A stretch of 5,207 nt of DNA, from the NCBI GenBank assembly GCA_905236255.1, contig CAJOPK010000062.1:1-5207 (forward strand), given 5' to 3'. Position numbers and translations under genes: made by a program. The DNA comes from an uncultured Selenomonadaceae bacterium. GTDB taxonomy: Bacteria > Bacillota > Negativicutes > Selenomonadales > Selenomonadaceae. Below the pieces are notes generated by a model. That model made no database searches and had not been told where the DNA came from. It saw only the letters and a list, made by a program, of their open reading frames with translations. Shown here piece after piece: positions 1 to 4,614 of the stretch; the first letter of the stretch is position 1; each line of letters opens with the position of its first letter.

Positions 1-235
1 AGCGTTCTTTAAATTCTTCCGGCGACATCTTGTAAGCATTTGCCAAGCCCGGATCGTCAAGATCGCCTTTTTCAAGACGCATCATAAAGCCGCGAGCAAT
101 TCTGTAATGAACGGATTCGATATTGACTCTGCGAACGTAAGTTTTGCCGGTTTCCGGATCGCGAATGTCCTCAAAGCGAAGGGGAACTGCACGGTTGTCC
201 TGAATGGTGATGAGTGCGCCGCTGCCGCCAATGTC
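1..235 (-). pseudogene. C-terminal fragment of 6-phosphofructokinase, no start codon
   Basis: Seen: on the minus strand a frame of 78 codons stays open from an in-frame TAA at 236-238 to the window edge and continues beyond it. It contains GGSGALITIQDN, then DPETGKTYVRRVN, HYRIARGFMMRLEKGD and a terminal MSPEEFKER. Recognition from memory: this order (a glycine-rich strand, a DPETG segment, a conserved Tyr-x-x-Ala-Arg helix with a MxRLEK motif, then SPEEF) resembles the C-terminal end of ATP- or PPi-dependent 6-phosphofructokinases of the larger bacterial subgroup. The sugar-phosphate and nucleotide sites, which lie N-terminal, are absent. There is no ATG, GTG or TTG among the first 50 codons, and two stops lie just upstream in frame. 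The preceding DNA is the 3' end of the flavoprotein gene. I infer a truncated remnant left by a rearrangement. The open frame and gene-like codon use suggest recent decay. The family is a moderate-confidence call. Confidence 0.55.
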
Positions 236-266
236 TTAAAAAACTTTTTCAAGTCAAACACTCGCT

Positions 267-932
267 TTACAAATTCGCACCGATTTTAAATGCCGCGTCC
301 CCAAATTCCGATTTTTCGACGGCACTGCGATAACCGCAACCGATCGCCCAAATTTGTCCGCAATCTTCCCAATTCATATATCTGACCAAAGTTTCGTAAT
401 GACTTTTCAACGACTCAAAAGTCCAATCCGCGCTGTTCCAAGCCGTTGCCATAAAAATTGACTTTTTCCCGTTCAAGCGCGTGGTTCTCGAATAAAATCT
501 GTCCACAATAATTTTAAGTTGCGCGCTCATTCCGTAATAATAAAGCGGCGTTACAAAAACCAACAAATCCGCCTCCAACATTTTCGGCATCAGTTTTTGA
601 GAAATTGCATCGTTGAAAACACAATCGCCGTCCATTCCGCACCGGTTGCAACCTCTGCAGGGGTGAGTTTCTTCATTTGCCGCATCGAAAGTAAAAATTT
701 CGTGACCGGCGGATTTCGCGCCTTCGATAAATTTCTGCGCCAAAAATCTTGAAGTCGATTCACTTTCCGAATGAGGGCTGCTGTTGATGACCACAATTTT
801 CATTTTTTTACCTCCCGAAATATTTTCCGGCGGCAATTTCTTTTCGTCGGCGGCGGCAGAAATTCCGCAACCGCTCAGAAAAAGTGAAATCGCGCCGAAA
901 CTTGCGATTTTCAAAAAATCTCTTCTGTCCAT
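267..932 (-). CDS. Tat-exported lipoprotein, flavodoxin-fold NAD(P)H-dependent FMN reductase-like
   Basis: The product has 221 residues. Residues 1-23 form a Tat lipoprotein signal: twin arginines R3-R4 in RRDFLK, a hydrophobic stretch, and a lipobox LSGC with the lipidation cysteine at 22. A short linker follows, then a flavodoxin-like domain from residue 44. It starts with a beta strand and phosphate loop (KIVVINSSPHSE), carries a C-x2-C-x2-C-x5-C cluster at 92, 95, 98 and 104, and has the flavin-loop motif TPLYYYGMSAQLK followed by a DRF at 144-146. These are hallmarks of the NADPH-dependent FMN reductase family; Cys-x2-Cys members often occur in anaerobes. Tat export would fit a protein folded around FMN before translocation (inference). 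The start at 932 has AGGTGA seven bases upstream. A second start, M44, has a better ribosome binding site, giving a possible 178-residue cytosolic form. The substrate is unknown. No partner gene lies beside it, only the phosphofructokinase fragment downstream. Confidence 0.85.
   Translation of the reverse strand: MDRRDFLKIASFGAISLFLSGCGISAAADEKKLPPENISGGKKMKIVVINSSPHSESESTSRFLAQKFIEGAKSAGHEIFTFDAANEETHPCRGCNRCGMDGDCVFNDAISQKLMPKMLEADLLVFVTPLYYYGMSAQLKIIVDRFYSRTTRLNGKKSIFMATAWNSADWTFESLKSHYETLVRYMNWEDCGQIWAIGCGYRSAVEKSEFGDAAFKIGANL
804..816 (-). promoter_or_regulatory. Internal ribosome binding site for a second start (M44) of the flavoprotein
   Basis: Inside the flavoprotein gene the minus strand reads GGGAGGT, seven A residues, then ATG (801-803). 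This is a near-perfect Shine-Dalgarno sequence with ideal spacing, in frame, exactly where the flavodoxin domain begins. It is stronger than the site used for the first start at 932. The part is embedded in codons for SGGKK, so it could partly reflect coding constraint, but the match and placement make internal initiation plausible. Confidence 0.55.
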
Positions 933-1044
933 AATTTTTCACCTGCAAAAAAATTTTACAAATTTATTTCGTGCGGAATGACTTCCGGATCGTGATTCGC
1001 CAAAGATTCAACACAATTTTCGTCGGAACTTGTTTTTCTTATCC

Positions 1045-1074
1045 ATTCCAAAGATTTCAATTAGATTGTGTCAA
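1045..1074 (-). promoter_or_regulatory. Possible sigma-70 type promoter for the flavoprotein gene
   Basis: The minus strand has a perfect -35 box TTGACA at 1069-1074, an 18-base spacer and a -10 box TGGAAT at 1045-1050 (four of six matches). Transcription would start near 1038 and give a leader of about 105 bases. A second TTGACA at 1117-1122 has no acceptable -10 at 16-18 bases. The first box lies inside the arms of an imperfect inverted repeat, which could be an operator. The weak -10 keeps confidence low. Confidence 0.33.
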
Positions 1075-1201
1075 GGAATCTTCCGGTTTTAACCGGGAGA
1101 GGTTCAACTGACACATTGTCAACAAAAAATTCAATTTGCCGTCGGAATATATTTAATTTGTTCCAATCCTACATAAATACGCCGATTTTTGCAAAAAAGA
1201 C

Positions 1202-1230
1202 TTGATTTTTGCGCGATATTCCGGTAAATT
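1202..1230 (+). promoter_or_regulatory. Promoter of the HU gene
   Basis: A -35 box TTGATT (1202-1207), a 17-base spacer and a -10 box TAAATT (1225-1230) give five- and four-of-six class matches at optimal spacing, 32 bases before the HU start. A nine-base direct repeat GATTTTTGC lies at 1184-1192 and 1204-1212, 20 bases apart, with its second copy overlapping the -35 box. Confidence 0.6.
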
Positions 1231-1262
1231 CTCCCGGTGAACTCTGGAAGGAGGAGAAAAAT

Positions 1263-1538
1263 ATGACGAAAACAGAATTGACGGCGAATGTCGCCGAAAA
1301 AGCCGGACTTGATCGCAAGAAAGCGGATAAAGCGGTTGTTGCAGTTTTTGAAGCAATTAAAGACGCTTTGAAGGAAGGCGACAAGGTTCAGATCATCGGT
1401 TTCGGTACTTTTGAAAATCGTGAACGCAGTGCACGCAAGGGACGCAATCCCCGCACCGGCGAAGAGATTGACATTAAAGCATCGAAACTTCCGTCTTTCA
1501 AAGCCGGTAAAGCATTGAAAGAAATCGTCAATCCCTAA
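1263..1538 (+). CDS. hup: DNA-binding protein HU
   Basis: The product is a 91-residue HU-family nucleoid protein, within the usual 90-95. It binds DNA without sequence preference as a dimer, bends it and helps compact the chromosome. Visible family features are the N-terminal helices beginning MTKTELTANVAEKAGL, the saddle motif GFGTFENRERSARKGRNP with the intercalating proline at 63 in the RNP tip of the DNA-binding arm, and the C-terminal FKAGKALKEIVN helix. The arm is typical of HU rather than IHF; there is no extended C-terminal tail. I chose the ATG at 1263 because GGAAGGAGG sits eight bases upstream. A possible upstream TTG at 1209 lacks any such site and would add 18 residues foreign to the family. 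The gene has its own promoter and terminator, so it appears monocistronic and converges on rplL. It occupies the place where rpoB would usually be found downstream of rplL, but on the opposite strand. Confidence 0.96.
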   Translation: MTKTELTANVAEKAGLDRKKADKAVVAVFEAIKDALKEGDKVQIIGFGTFENRERSARKGRNPRTGEEIDIKASKLPSFKAGKALKEIVNP

Positions 1539-1541
1539 TTT

Positions 1542-1559
1542 CGGAAACGCAGGTTTCCG
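1542..1559 (+). other. Small hairpin just after the HU stop codon
   Basis: CGGAAAC and GTTTCCG form a perfect seven-base-pair stem around a four-base loop, three bases after the HU stop. It lacks a T run, so it is not a terminator by itself. It may protect the 3' end of the message or work with the terminator that follows three bases later. Confidence 0.5.
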
Positions 1560-1562
1560 CAG

Positions 1563-1599
1563 GGCGAAATTCTCAAGTTTTGAGAGTTTCGCCTTTTTT
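1563..1599 (+). terminator. Intrinsic terminator of the HU gene
   Basis: The stem pairs 1563-1576 (GGCGAAATTCTCAA) with 1580-1593, 14 base pairs with one G-T wobble and a three-base loop, followed by six T residues at 1594-1599. This is a strong rho-independent terminator for the plus strand. On the minus strand the hairpin is not followed by a T run, so it is not obviously bidirectional. Confidence 0.92.
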
Positions 1600-1610
1600 G
1601 TGTCATAAAT

Positions 1611-1649
1611 CAAAAACGGTGAACGACTTACAAAAATCATTCCCCGTTT
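1611..1649 (-). terminator. Intrinsic terminator after rplL
   Basis: Reading the minus strand from 1649, AAACGG pairs with CCGTTT, then after one mismatch GAATGA pairs with TCGTTC with one wobble. The loop is ten bases, and a TTTTTG tail follows at 1611-1616, partly in the stem. It lies 46 bases beyond the rplL stop and ends the ribosomal protein operon, back-to-back with the HU terminator. This supports a transcript that ends at rplL rather than running on to rpoB. Confidence 0.7.
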
Positions 1650-1695
1650 ATTCGTGACCGGTTCTTTCAAACCGACAAAAATTTCAAATTTTAAA

Positions 1696-2073
1696 TTACT
1701 TGAGTTCGACGGTTGCGCCGACTTCTTCAAGTTTCGCTTTGAGAGCTTCCGCATCGGCTTTGGAAATTTTTTCTTTGACCGGAGCCGGAGCGCCGTCAAC
1801 GAGAGCTTTTGCTTCTTTCAAGCCGAGACCGGTTGCTTCGCGAACAGTCTTGATGACTTTGATTTTTTCGGCACCCGCATTTGCGAGAATTACATCAAAT
1901 TCGGTCTTTTCTTCTTCAGCCGCGCCGCCCGCTGCCGGAGCCGCACCTGCCGCCGCAACAGCTACCGGAGCTGCAGCGGAAACGCCGAATTTTTCTTCCA
2001 TGGCCTTGACGAGTTCGGAAAGTTCGAGAACCGTCATGCTTTCAATGGCCTGCATAATTTCTTCTTTAGTCAT
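1696..2073 (-). CDS. rplL: Ribosomal protein bL12 (L7/L12)
   Basis: The product has 125 residues and is the stalk protein of the large subunit, which as dimers binds L10 and recruits translational GTPases (IF2, EF-Tu, EF-G). The N-terminal dimerisation domain runs about 1-33 (MTKEEIMQAIESMTVLELSELVKAMEEKFGV). An alanine- and glycine-rich flexible hinge follows at about 34-52. The C-terminal factor-binding domain covers 56-125, with KIKVIKTVREATGLGLKEAKALVDGAP, the conserved helix contacted by GTPases. I chose the ATG at 2073 because GGAGGG lies seven bases upstream and the protein then starts as the family does; an upstream in-frame start at 2088 would add MEGKI and overlap the ribosome binding site. 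It follows rplJ by 67 bases with no clear promoter between, and is probably co-transcribed. It is the last gene of the operon here. Confidence 0.98.
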   Translation of the reverse strand: MTKEEIMQAIESMTVLELSELVKAMEEKFGVSAAAPVAVAAAGAAPAAGGAAEEEKTEFDVILANAGAEKIKVIKTVREATGLGLKEAKALVDGAPAPVKEKISKADAEALKAKLEEVGATVELK

Positions 2074-2113
2074 TATTTTACCCTCCAAAATTTTCGTTAA
2101 ATTTCATCTTCAA

Positions 2114-2132
2114 GCCGGAATTTTTACCCGGC
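2114..2132 (-). other. Hairpin in the rplJ-rplL gap
   Basis: In the 67 bases between rplJ and rplL the transcript can form GCCGG / CCGGC around a nine-base loop. No T run follows on the minus strand, so it is not an intrinsic terminator. It could be a processing or stability element, since rplL must be made in several-fold excess over rplJ; this role is inference. The stem is only five pairs. Confidence 0.35.
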
Positions 2133-2140
2133 AATATTCA

Positions 2141-2704
2141 TCAAGCCGCTTCCTTCTCTTTCTTCTGACGAACGGCATCGATAACATAAACCGCATTGCG
2201 AATAACCGCCGAAAGTACGCCGACCGTGTTGGCGATCGGAGCATTCATGCTGCCCAAGAGTTTCGCGATGAGTTCTTCGCGGCTCGGGAGCGATGCAAGT
2301 GCCTTGACTTCTTTTTCGTCAATGACTTTGCCTTCGACCATACCGACTTTGACGGTGAGAATACCGGCATCCTCAAGTTTGTTTTTCTTCATGAAACCGC
2401 AGAGAATTTTTGCCGGAGCAACCGCATCTTCGGTGGAAAAAGCAATGGCGGTCGTACCTTCCAAATGTGAATCAAAGCCTTCGATTCCGGCTTCTTTTGC
2501 CGCAATTCGGAGCATTGTATTTTTTACGACTTTGTAAGTGACACCCGCCGCACGAAGTTCGCGACGAAGTTCGGTATCCGTTGCAACATTCAAGCCGCGA
2601 TAACCGGTAAGAACAACGCCTTTGGCATTTGTAAGCCAGCCTTTAATTTCTTCGACTACGGCATGTTTTTGCGGAGCAACTCCGCCGTGTCTGCCTTTAT
2701 GCAT
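2141..2704 (-). CDS. rplJ: Ribosomal protein uL10
   Basis: The product has 187 residues and is the stalk base protein that anchors L7/L12 dimers to 23S rRNA near L11. Family features are VVEEIKGWLTNAKGVVLTGYRGLNV (about 16-40), KNTMLRIAAKEAG (61-73), the conserved LEGTTAIAFSTED (81-93), VEGKVIDEKEVKALASLPSREELIAKLLG (123-151), and a C-terminal helix that holds the L7/L12 dimers (about 150-187) ending in a charged KKEKEAA. I chose the ATG at 2704, preceded by AGGAGGTG six bases away; an upstream in-frame start at 2746 would lie within the leader and its terminator. The N-terminal MHKGRHGGVAPQ is a basic, His- and Gly-rich extension of about ten residues relative to Bacillus L10, making the protein slightly longer than usual. 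Expression is probably autoregulated through the attenuator in the 157-base leader. Confidence 0.97.
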   Translation of the reverse strand: MHKGRHGGVAPQKHAVVEEIKGWLTNAKGVVLTGYRGLNVATDTELRRELRAAGVTYKVVKNTMLRIAAKEAGIEGFDSHLEGTTAIAFSTEDAVAPAKILCGFMKKNKLEDAGILTVKVGMVEGKVIDEKEVKALASLPSREELIAKLLGSMNAPIANTVGVLSAVIRNAVYVIDAVRQKKEKEAA

Positions 2705-2729
2705 AGTGTTCACCTCCTCGAATTTTATG

Positions 2730-2760
2730 AAAAAACCTCCGATCACAGCTTAATCGGAGG
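2730..2760 (-). terminator. Attenuator terminator within the rplJ leader
   Basis: On the minus strand CCTCCGAT (2753-2760) pairs perfectly with ATCGGAGG (2736-2743) across a nine-base loop, followed at once by six T residues (2730-2735). It sits 25 bases before the rplJ start codon. It would stop transcription of rplJ and rplL unless the upstream antiterminator forms. Confidence 0.88.
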
Positions 2761-2829
2761 AACTTTTTTAATGTCAAAGTCTCCGATCTCGGCGGGCAAT
2801 TTTAATCGGATTTTCCGAACCTGCTGTCT
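2730..2829 (-). promoter_or_regulatory. L10 leader: autoregulatory attenuator upstream of rplJ-rplL
   Basis: The 157-base gap between rplA and rplJ carries, in transcript order, AGACAGCAGG (2820-2829), CCCGCCGAG and four complementary segments. These are TCCGAT (2805-2810), ATCGGAG (2781-2787), CCTCCGAT (2753-2760) and ATCGGAGG (2736-2743). Segments 2 and 3 can pair as an antiterminator, extended by ACTTT/AAAGT with a two-base bulge, about 12 pairs. Alternatively, 1:2 and 3:4 pair, and 3:4 is a terminator. The GACAGCAGG and GCCGAG elements match the known ribosomal L10 leader family. In Bacillus subtilis the L10(L12)4 complex binds this leader and causes transcription attenuation; the same mechanism is inferred here. 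The stem between the GCAGG and CCCGC elements has one A-C mismatch. Confidence 0.78.
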
Positions 2830-2861
2830 ATGATCGTATTGTTGCGAAATTTAATTTTGAA

Positions 2862-3551
2862 TTATGCGCCGGTTACGACAACCGGAACGCCGGGTCCCAT
2901 CGTTGCGGCAAGAGTTACCGACTTAACGTACTGACCTTTTGCGGCCGCCGGTTTTGCCTTGATGAGAGTATCCATAAGCATTTGATAATTTTCTTTGAGT
3001 TTGTCTTCTTCAAAGGACGCTTTGCCGATCGGGCAGTGAACATTTCCGGCTTTGTCGGTACGATATTCGACTTTACCGGCTTTTTGTTCTCCGATTGCCT
3101 TTGCAATATCCGGCGTGACGGTTCCGAGTTTCGGGTTCGGCATCAAGCCGCGCGGTCCCAAAAGTTTACCCAAGCGACCGACAACACACATCATGTCCGG
3201 AGTTGCGACGGCAACATCGAAGTCAAACCAGCCGCCCTGAATTTTCGCGACGACATCATCATCGCCGATAATATCCGCGCCGGCATCTTGAGCTTCTTTG
3301 ACTTTTTCGCCCTTGACGAATGCCAAAATTCTCTTGGTTTTGCCGGTGCCGTGCGGAAGTACGACCGCGCCGCGTACCTGCTGATCCGCATATTTCGGAT
3401 CAACGCCCAAACGAACGTGAAGTTCGATCGTTTCGTCAAATTTTGCCGTTGCGGTTTTTTTGACGATTGCGACAGCCTCTTCCGGTGCGTAGAATTTATC
3501 GGCTTCAATGAGTTCCATTGCCGCGCGATATTTTTTGCTTAACTTTGCCAT
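2862..3551 (-). CDS. rplA: Ribosomal protein uL1
   Basis: The product has 229 residues, the standard length. L1 forms the mobile L1 arm of the large subunit and helps release deacylated tRNA from the E site; in several bacteria it also represses its own operon by binding the message. Features are the N-terminal MAKLSKKYRAAMELI, the FDETIELHVRLGVDPK strand (about 38-53), RGAVVLPHGTGKTKR (60-74), the inserted domain with AQDAGADIIG (87-96), the signature GPRGLMPNPKLGTVT at 132-146, and the closing VKSVTLAATMGPGVPV. The ATG at 3551 has GGGAGGAA about ten bases upstream. The gene lies 51 bases after rplK, probably co-transcribed. Downstream, the transcript enters the L10 leader, so rplJ-rplL output can be set apart from rplK-rplA. 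Confidence 0.98.
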   Translation of the reverse strand: MAKLSKKYRAAMELIEADKFYAPEEAVAIVKKTATAKFDETIELHVRLGVDPKYADQQVRGAVVLPHGTGKTKRILAFVKGEKVKEAQDAGADIIGDDDVVAKIQGGWFDFDVAVATPDMMCVVGRLGKLLGPRGLMPNPKLGTVTPDIAKAIGEQKAGKVEYRTDKAGNVHCPIGKASFEEDKLKENYQMLMDTLIKAKPAAAKGQYVKSVTLAATMGPGVPVVVTGA

Positions 3552-3602
3552 TAAAGAAATTCCTCCCTGCGGTACAAACGAATAAAATCTCCCGCTTTTA
3601 CA

Positions 3603-4028
3603 TTACGCAACAATCTCAATTCCCATGCTGCGTGCGGTACCTTCAATCATGCGCGTTGCCGCCTCGACGGAACTTGCATTCAAGTCCTTCATCTTGAGTT
3701 CGGCAATCTCAATCGCTTTTGCGCGGGGCAATTTTGCGACTTTGTTTTTGTTCGGTTCGCCCGAAGCCTTTTCAATGCCCGCCGCTTTTTTCAAAAGTAC
3801 CGGTGCCGGCGGAGTTTTGGTAATGAAGGTGAAAGAACGATCTTCGTAAACCGAAATCTCGACCGGAATAACCAAGCCTGCCTGTTGAGCCGTGCGATCG
3901 TTAAATTCTTTGACGAATGCCATGATATTAACGCCCGCCTGACCGAGTGCCGGACCTACGGGCGGCGCGGGTGACGCTTTGCCTGCCGGAACCTGCAACT
4001 TGACAACTTTTGTAACTTTCTTTGCCAT
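3603..4028 (-). CDS. rplK: Ribosomal protein uL11
   Basis: The product has 141 residues, the usual length. L11 sits at the GTPase-associated centre of 23S rRNA with L10; it is needed for full response to stalled ribosomes and is the contact of thiopeptide antibiotics. The N-terminal domain has VVKLQVPAGKASPAPPVGPALGQAGVNIMAFVKEFN with the proline-rich switch helix at about 20-25. The C-terminal RNA-binding domain runs from about 75 to 141 with KTPPAPVLLKKAAGIEKASG, the basic KNKVAKLPRAKAIEIAELK, and the conserved ARSMGIEI end. The ATG at 4028 follows GGGAGGTG by five bases. The gene starts 31 bases after nusG, and the ribosome binding site lies in a hairpin described separately. It is part of the nusG-rplK-rplA block. 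Confidence 0.98.
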   Translation of the reverse strand: MAKKVTKVVKLQVPAGKASPAPPVGPALGQAGVNIMAFVKEFNDRTAQQAGLVIPVEISVYEDRSFTFITKTPPAPVLLKKAAGIEKASGEPNKNKVAKLPRAKAIEIAELKMKDLNASSVEAATRMIEGTARSMGIEIVA

Positions 4029-4031
4029 GAT

Positions 4032-4050
4032 CTCACCTCCCTTCGGTGAA
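4032..4050 (-). promoter_or_regulatory. Hairpin covering the rplK ribosome binding site
   Basis: In the 31-base gap before rplK the transcript reads UUCACC, a seven-base spacer, then GGUGAG, giving up to six base pairs including one G-U pair. The 3' arm holds most of the Shine-Dalgarno sequence (4034-4041). This could lower or regulate initiation of rplK. In other bacteria L1 represses rplK-rplA by binding a leader site; whether this hairpin is such a site is inference. Confidence 0.4.
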
Positions 4051-4059
4051 GTTTAAAAC

Positions 4060-4599
4060 TTAATACTTTTCAACTTCTTCCAAACTCAAATCAACCGGAG
4101 TATCTCCGACCAAAACCTTTACGCGACGGCGCGGAATGTCAAGCTCCTTGACGACCGCATCTCTGTCGGCAAGCCACCCGGAAGTAATGCGAACTCTGTC
4201 TTTGACTTTAATATCCGTGACAAATTCGTCTTTCGCGCTTGCGGTCATCGCGTTGAGAATATTCTCCGCTTCGTCCTCCGTCAAGGCAATCGGATCTTTT
4301 TCGGAACCGACGAAACCGGTAACGCCCTGAGTATTTCTGACGACATACCAGGAATAGTTGTTGACGATCATGTCAACGAGAACGTATCCCGGAAAAACTT
4401 TGCGCGGTACCGTTTTGCGCTTTCCGTCTTTAACGGTCGTTTCGTTTTGAACGGGTACGACGACGTTAAAGATAACGTCCTCAAGATTTTGGGCAACAAT
4501 CTTGCTTTCAAGATTTGCCTTGACTTTGTTTTCGTACCCGGAGTAAGTATGGACGACGTACCATGCACGCTTTCCGTCCCTGTCGGGCATTTGTTCCAT
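4060..4599 (-). CDS. nusG: Transcription elongation/antitermination factor NusG
   Basis: The product has 179 residues. NusG rides on RNA polymerase, affects pausing and links to the ribosome or Rho. The NGN domain covers about 11-120, with RAWYVVHTYSGYENKVKANLE, RKTVPRKVFPGYVLVDM and WYVVRNTQGVTGFVG, all strongly conserved. The C-terminal KOW domain (about 130-179) is divergent. Where E. coli has GPFADFNGVVEEV, this has GWLADRDAVVKEL, with Ala148 in place of the KOW glycine. Where E. coli has KVSVSIFGRATPVE, this has KVLVGDTPVD, four residues shorter, so the loop containing Phe165 in E. coli (contact for S10 and Rho) is missing. The frame is intact. The ATG at 4599 follows AAGGAGG by ten bases; an alternative M4 is closer to usual length but lies further away. 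The secE stop codon overlaps this ribosome binding site. Confidence 0.95.
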   Translation of the reverse strand: MEQMPDRDGKRAWYVVHTYSGYENKVKANLESKIVAQNLEDVIFNVVVPVQNETTVKDGKRKTVPRKVFPGYVLVDMIVNNYSWYVVRNTQGVTGFVGSEKDPIALTEDEAENILNAMTASAKDEFVTDIKVKDRVRITSGWLADRDAVVKELDIPRRRVKVLVGDTPVDLSLEEVEKY

Positions 4600-4614
4600 A
4601 AGTCTGTCGCCTCC

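Larger units (their letters stand above)
933..1262. other. Divergent intergenic region with promoters, inverted repeats and a doubtful 34-codon ORF
   Basis: These 330 bases separate the flavoprotein gene (minus) from the HU gene (plus). They contain a perfect inverted repeat TGACA-CAT-TGTCA at 1109-1121, an inverted repeat CCGGTT-TT-AACCGG at 1083-1096, and an imperfect one of AAGATTTC (1051-1058) against GGAATCTT (1075-1082). A minus-strand frame at 956-1060 (TTG start, 34 codons) reads protein-like, with SLEWIRKTSSDENCVESL, but has no ribosome binding site and no ATG. It may be a remnant or chance. No RNA gene was recognised. Confidence 0.5.

Noticed and set aside
238..266. Terminator between the flavoprotein and the phosphofructokinase fragment
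   Set aside because: The only hairpin is ACTT-GAAA-AAGT with T residues after it, too weak (four A/T-rich pairs) to call.
107..289. A 60-codon plus-strand frame at the left end
   Set aside because: It lies antisense to the phosphofructokinase-like fragment and the flavoprotein end, has no ribosome binding site, and its minus-strand counterpart has recognisable motifs.
1117..1122. Second TTGACA as a promoter for the flavoprotein gene
   Set aside because: No hexamer resembling TATAAT lies 16-18 bases downstream on the minus strand (CTCCCG at 17).
1209..1262. Upstream TTG start for HU giving 109 residues
   Set aside because: No ribosome binding site, the segment overlaps the promoter, and HU proteins begin at the ATG at 1263, which has GGAGG upstream.
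1131..1799. A 222-codon minus-strand open frame across HU and the rplL 3' end
   Set aside because: It runs antisense through HU and across both terminators and has no family motifs; its start lies inside rplL. Shadow frame.
1700..2470. A 256-codon plus-strand open frame opposite rplL and rplJ
   Set aside because: It is antisense to two certain ribosomal protein genes, has low-complexity Ser/Ala composition from the complement of their biased codons, and no ribosome binding site. It is a shadow frame.
2982..3542. A 186-codon plus-strand frame opposite rplA
   Set aside because: Antisense to L1 with Phe/Arg/Asp-rich composition from complementary codons and no ribosome binding site.
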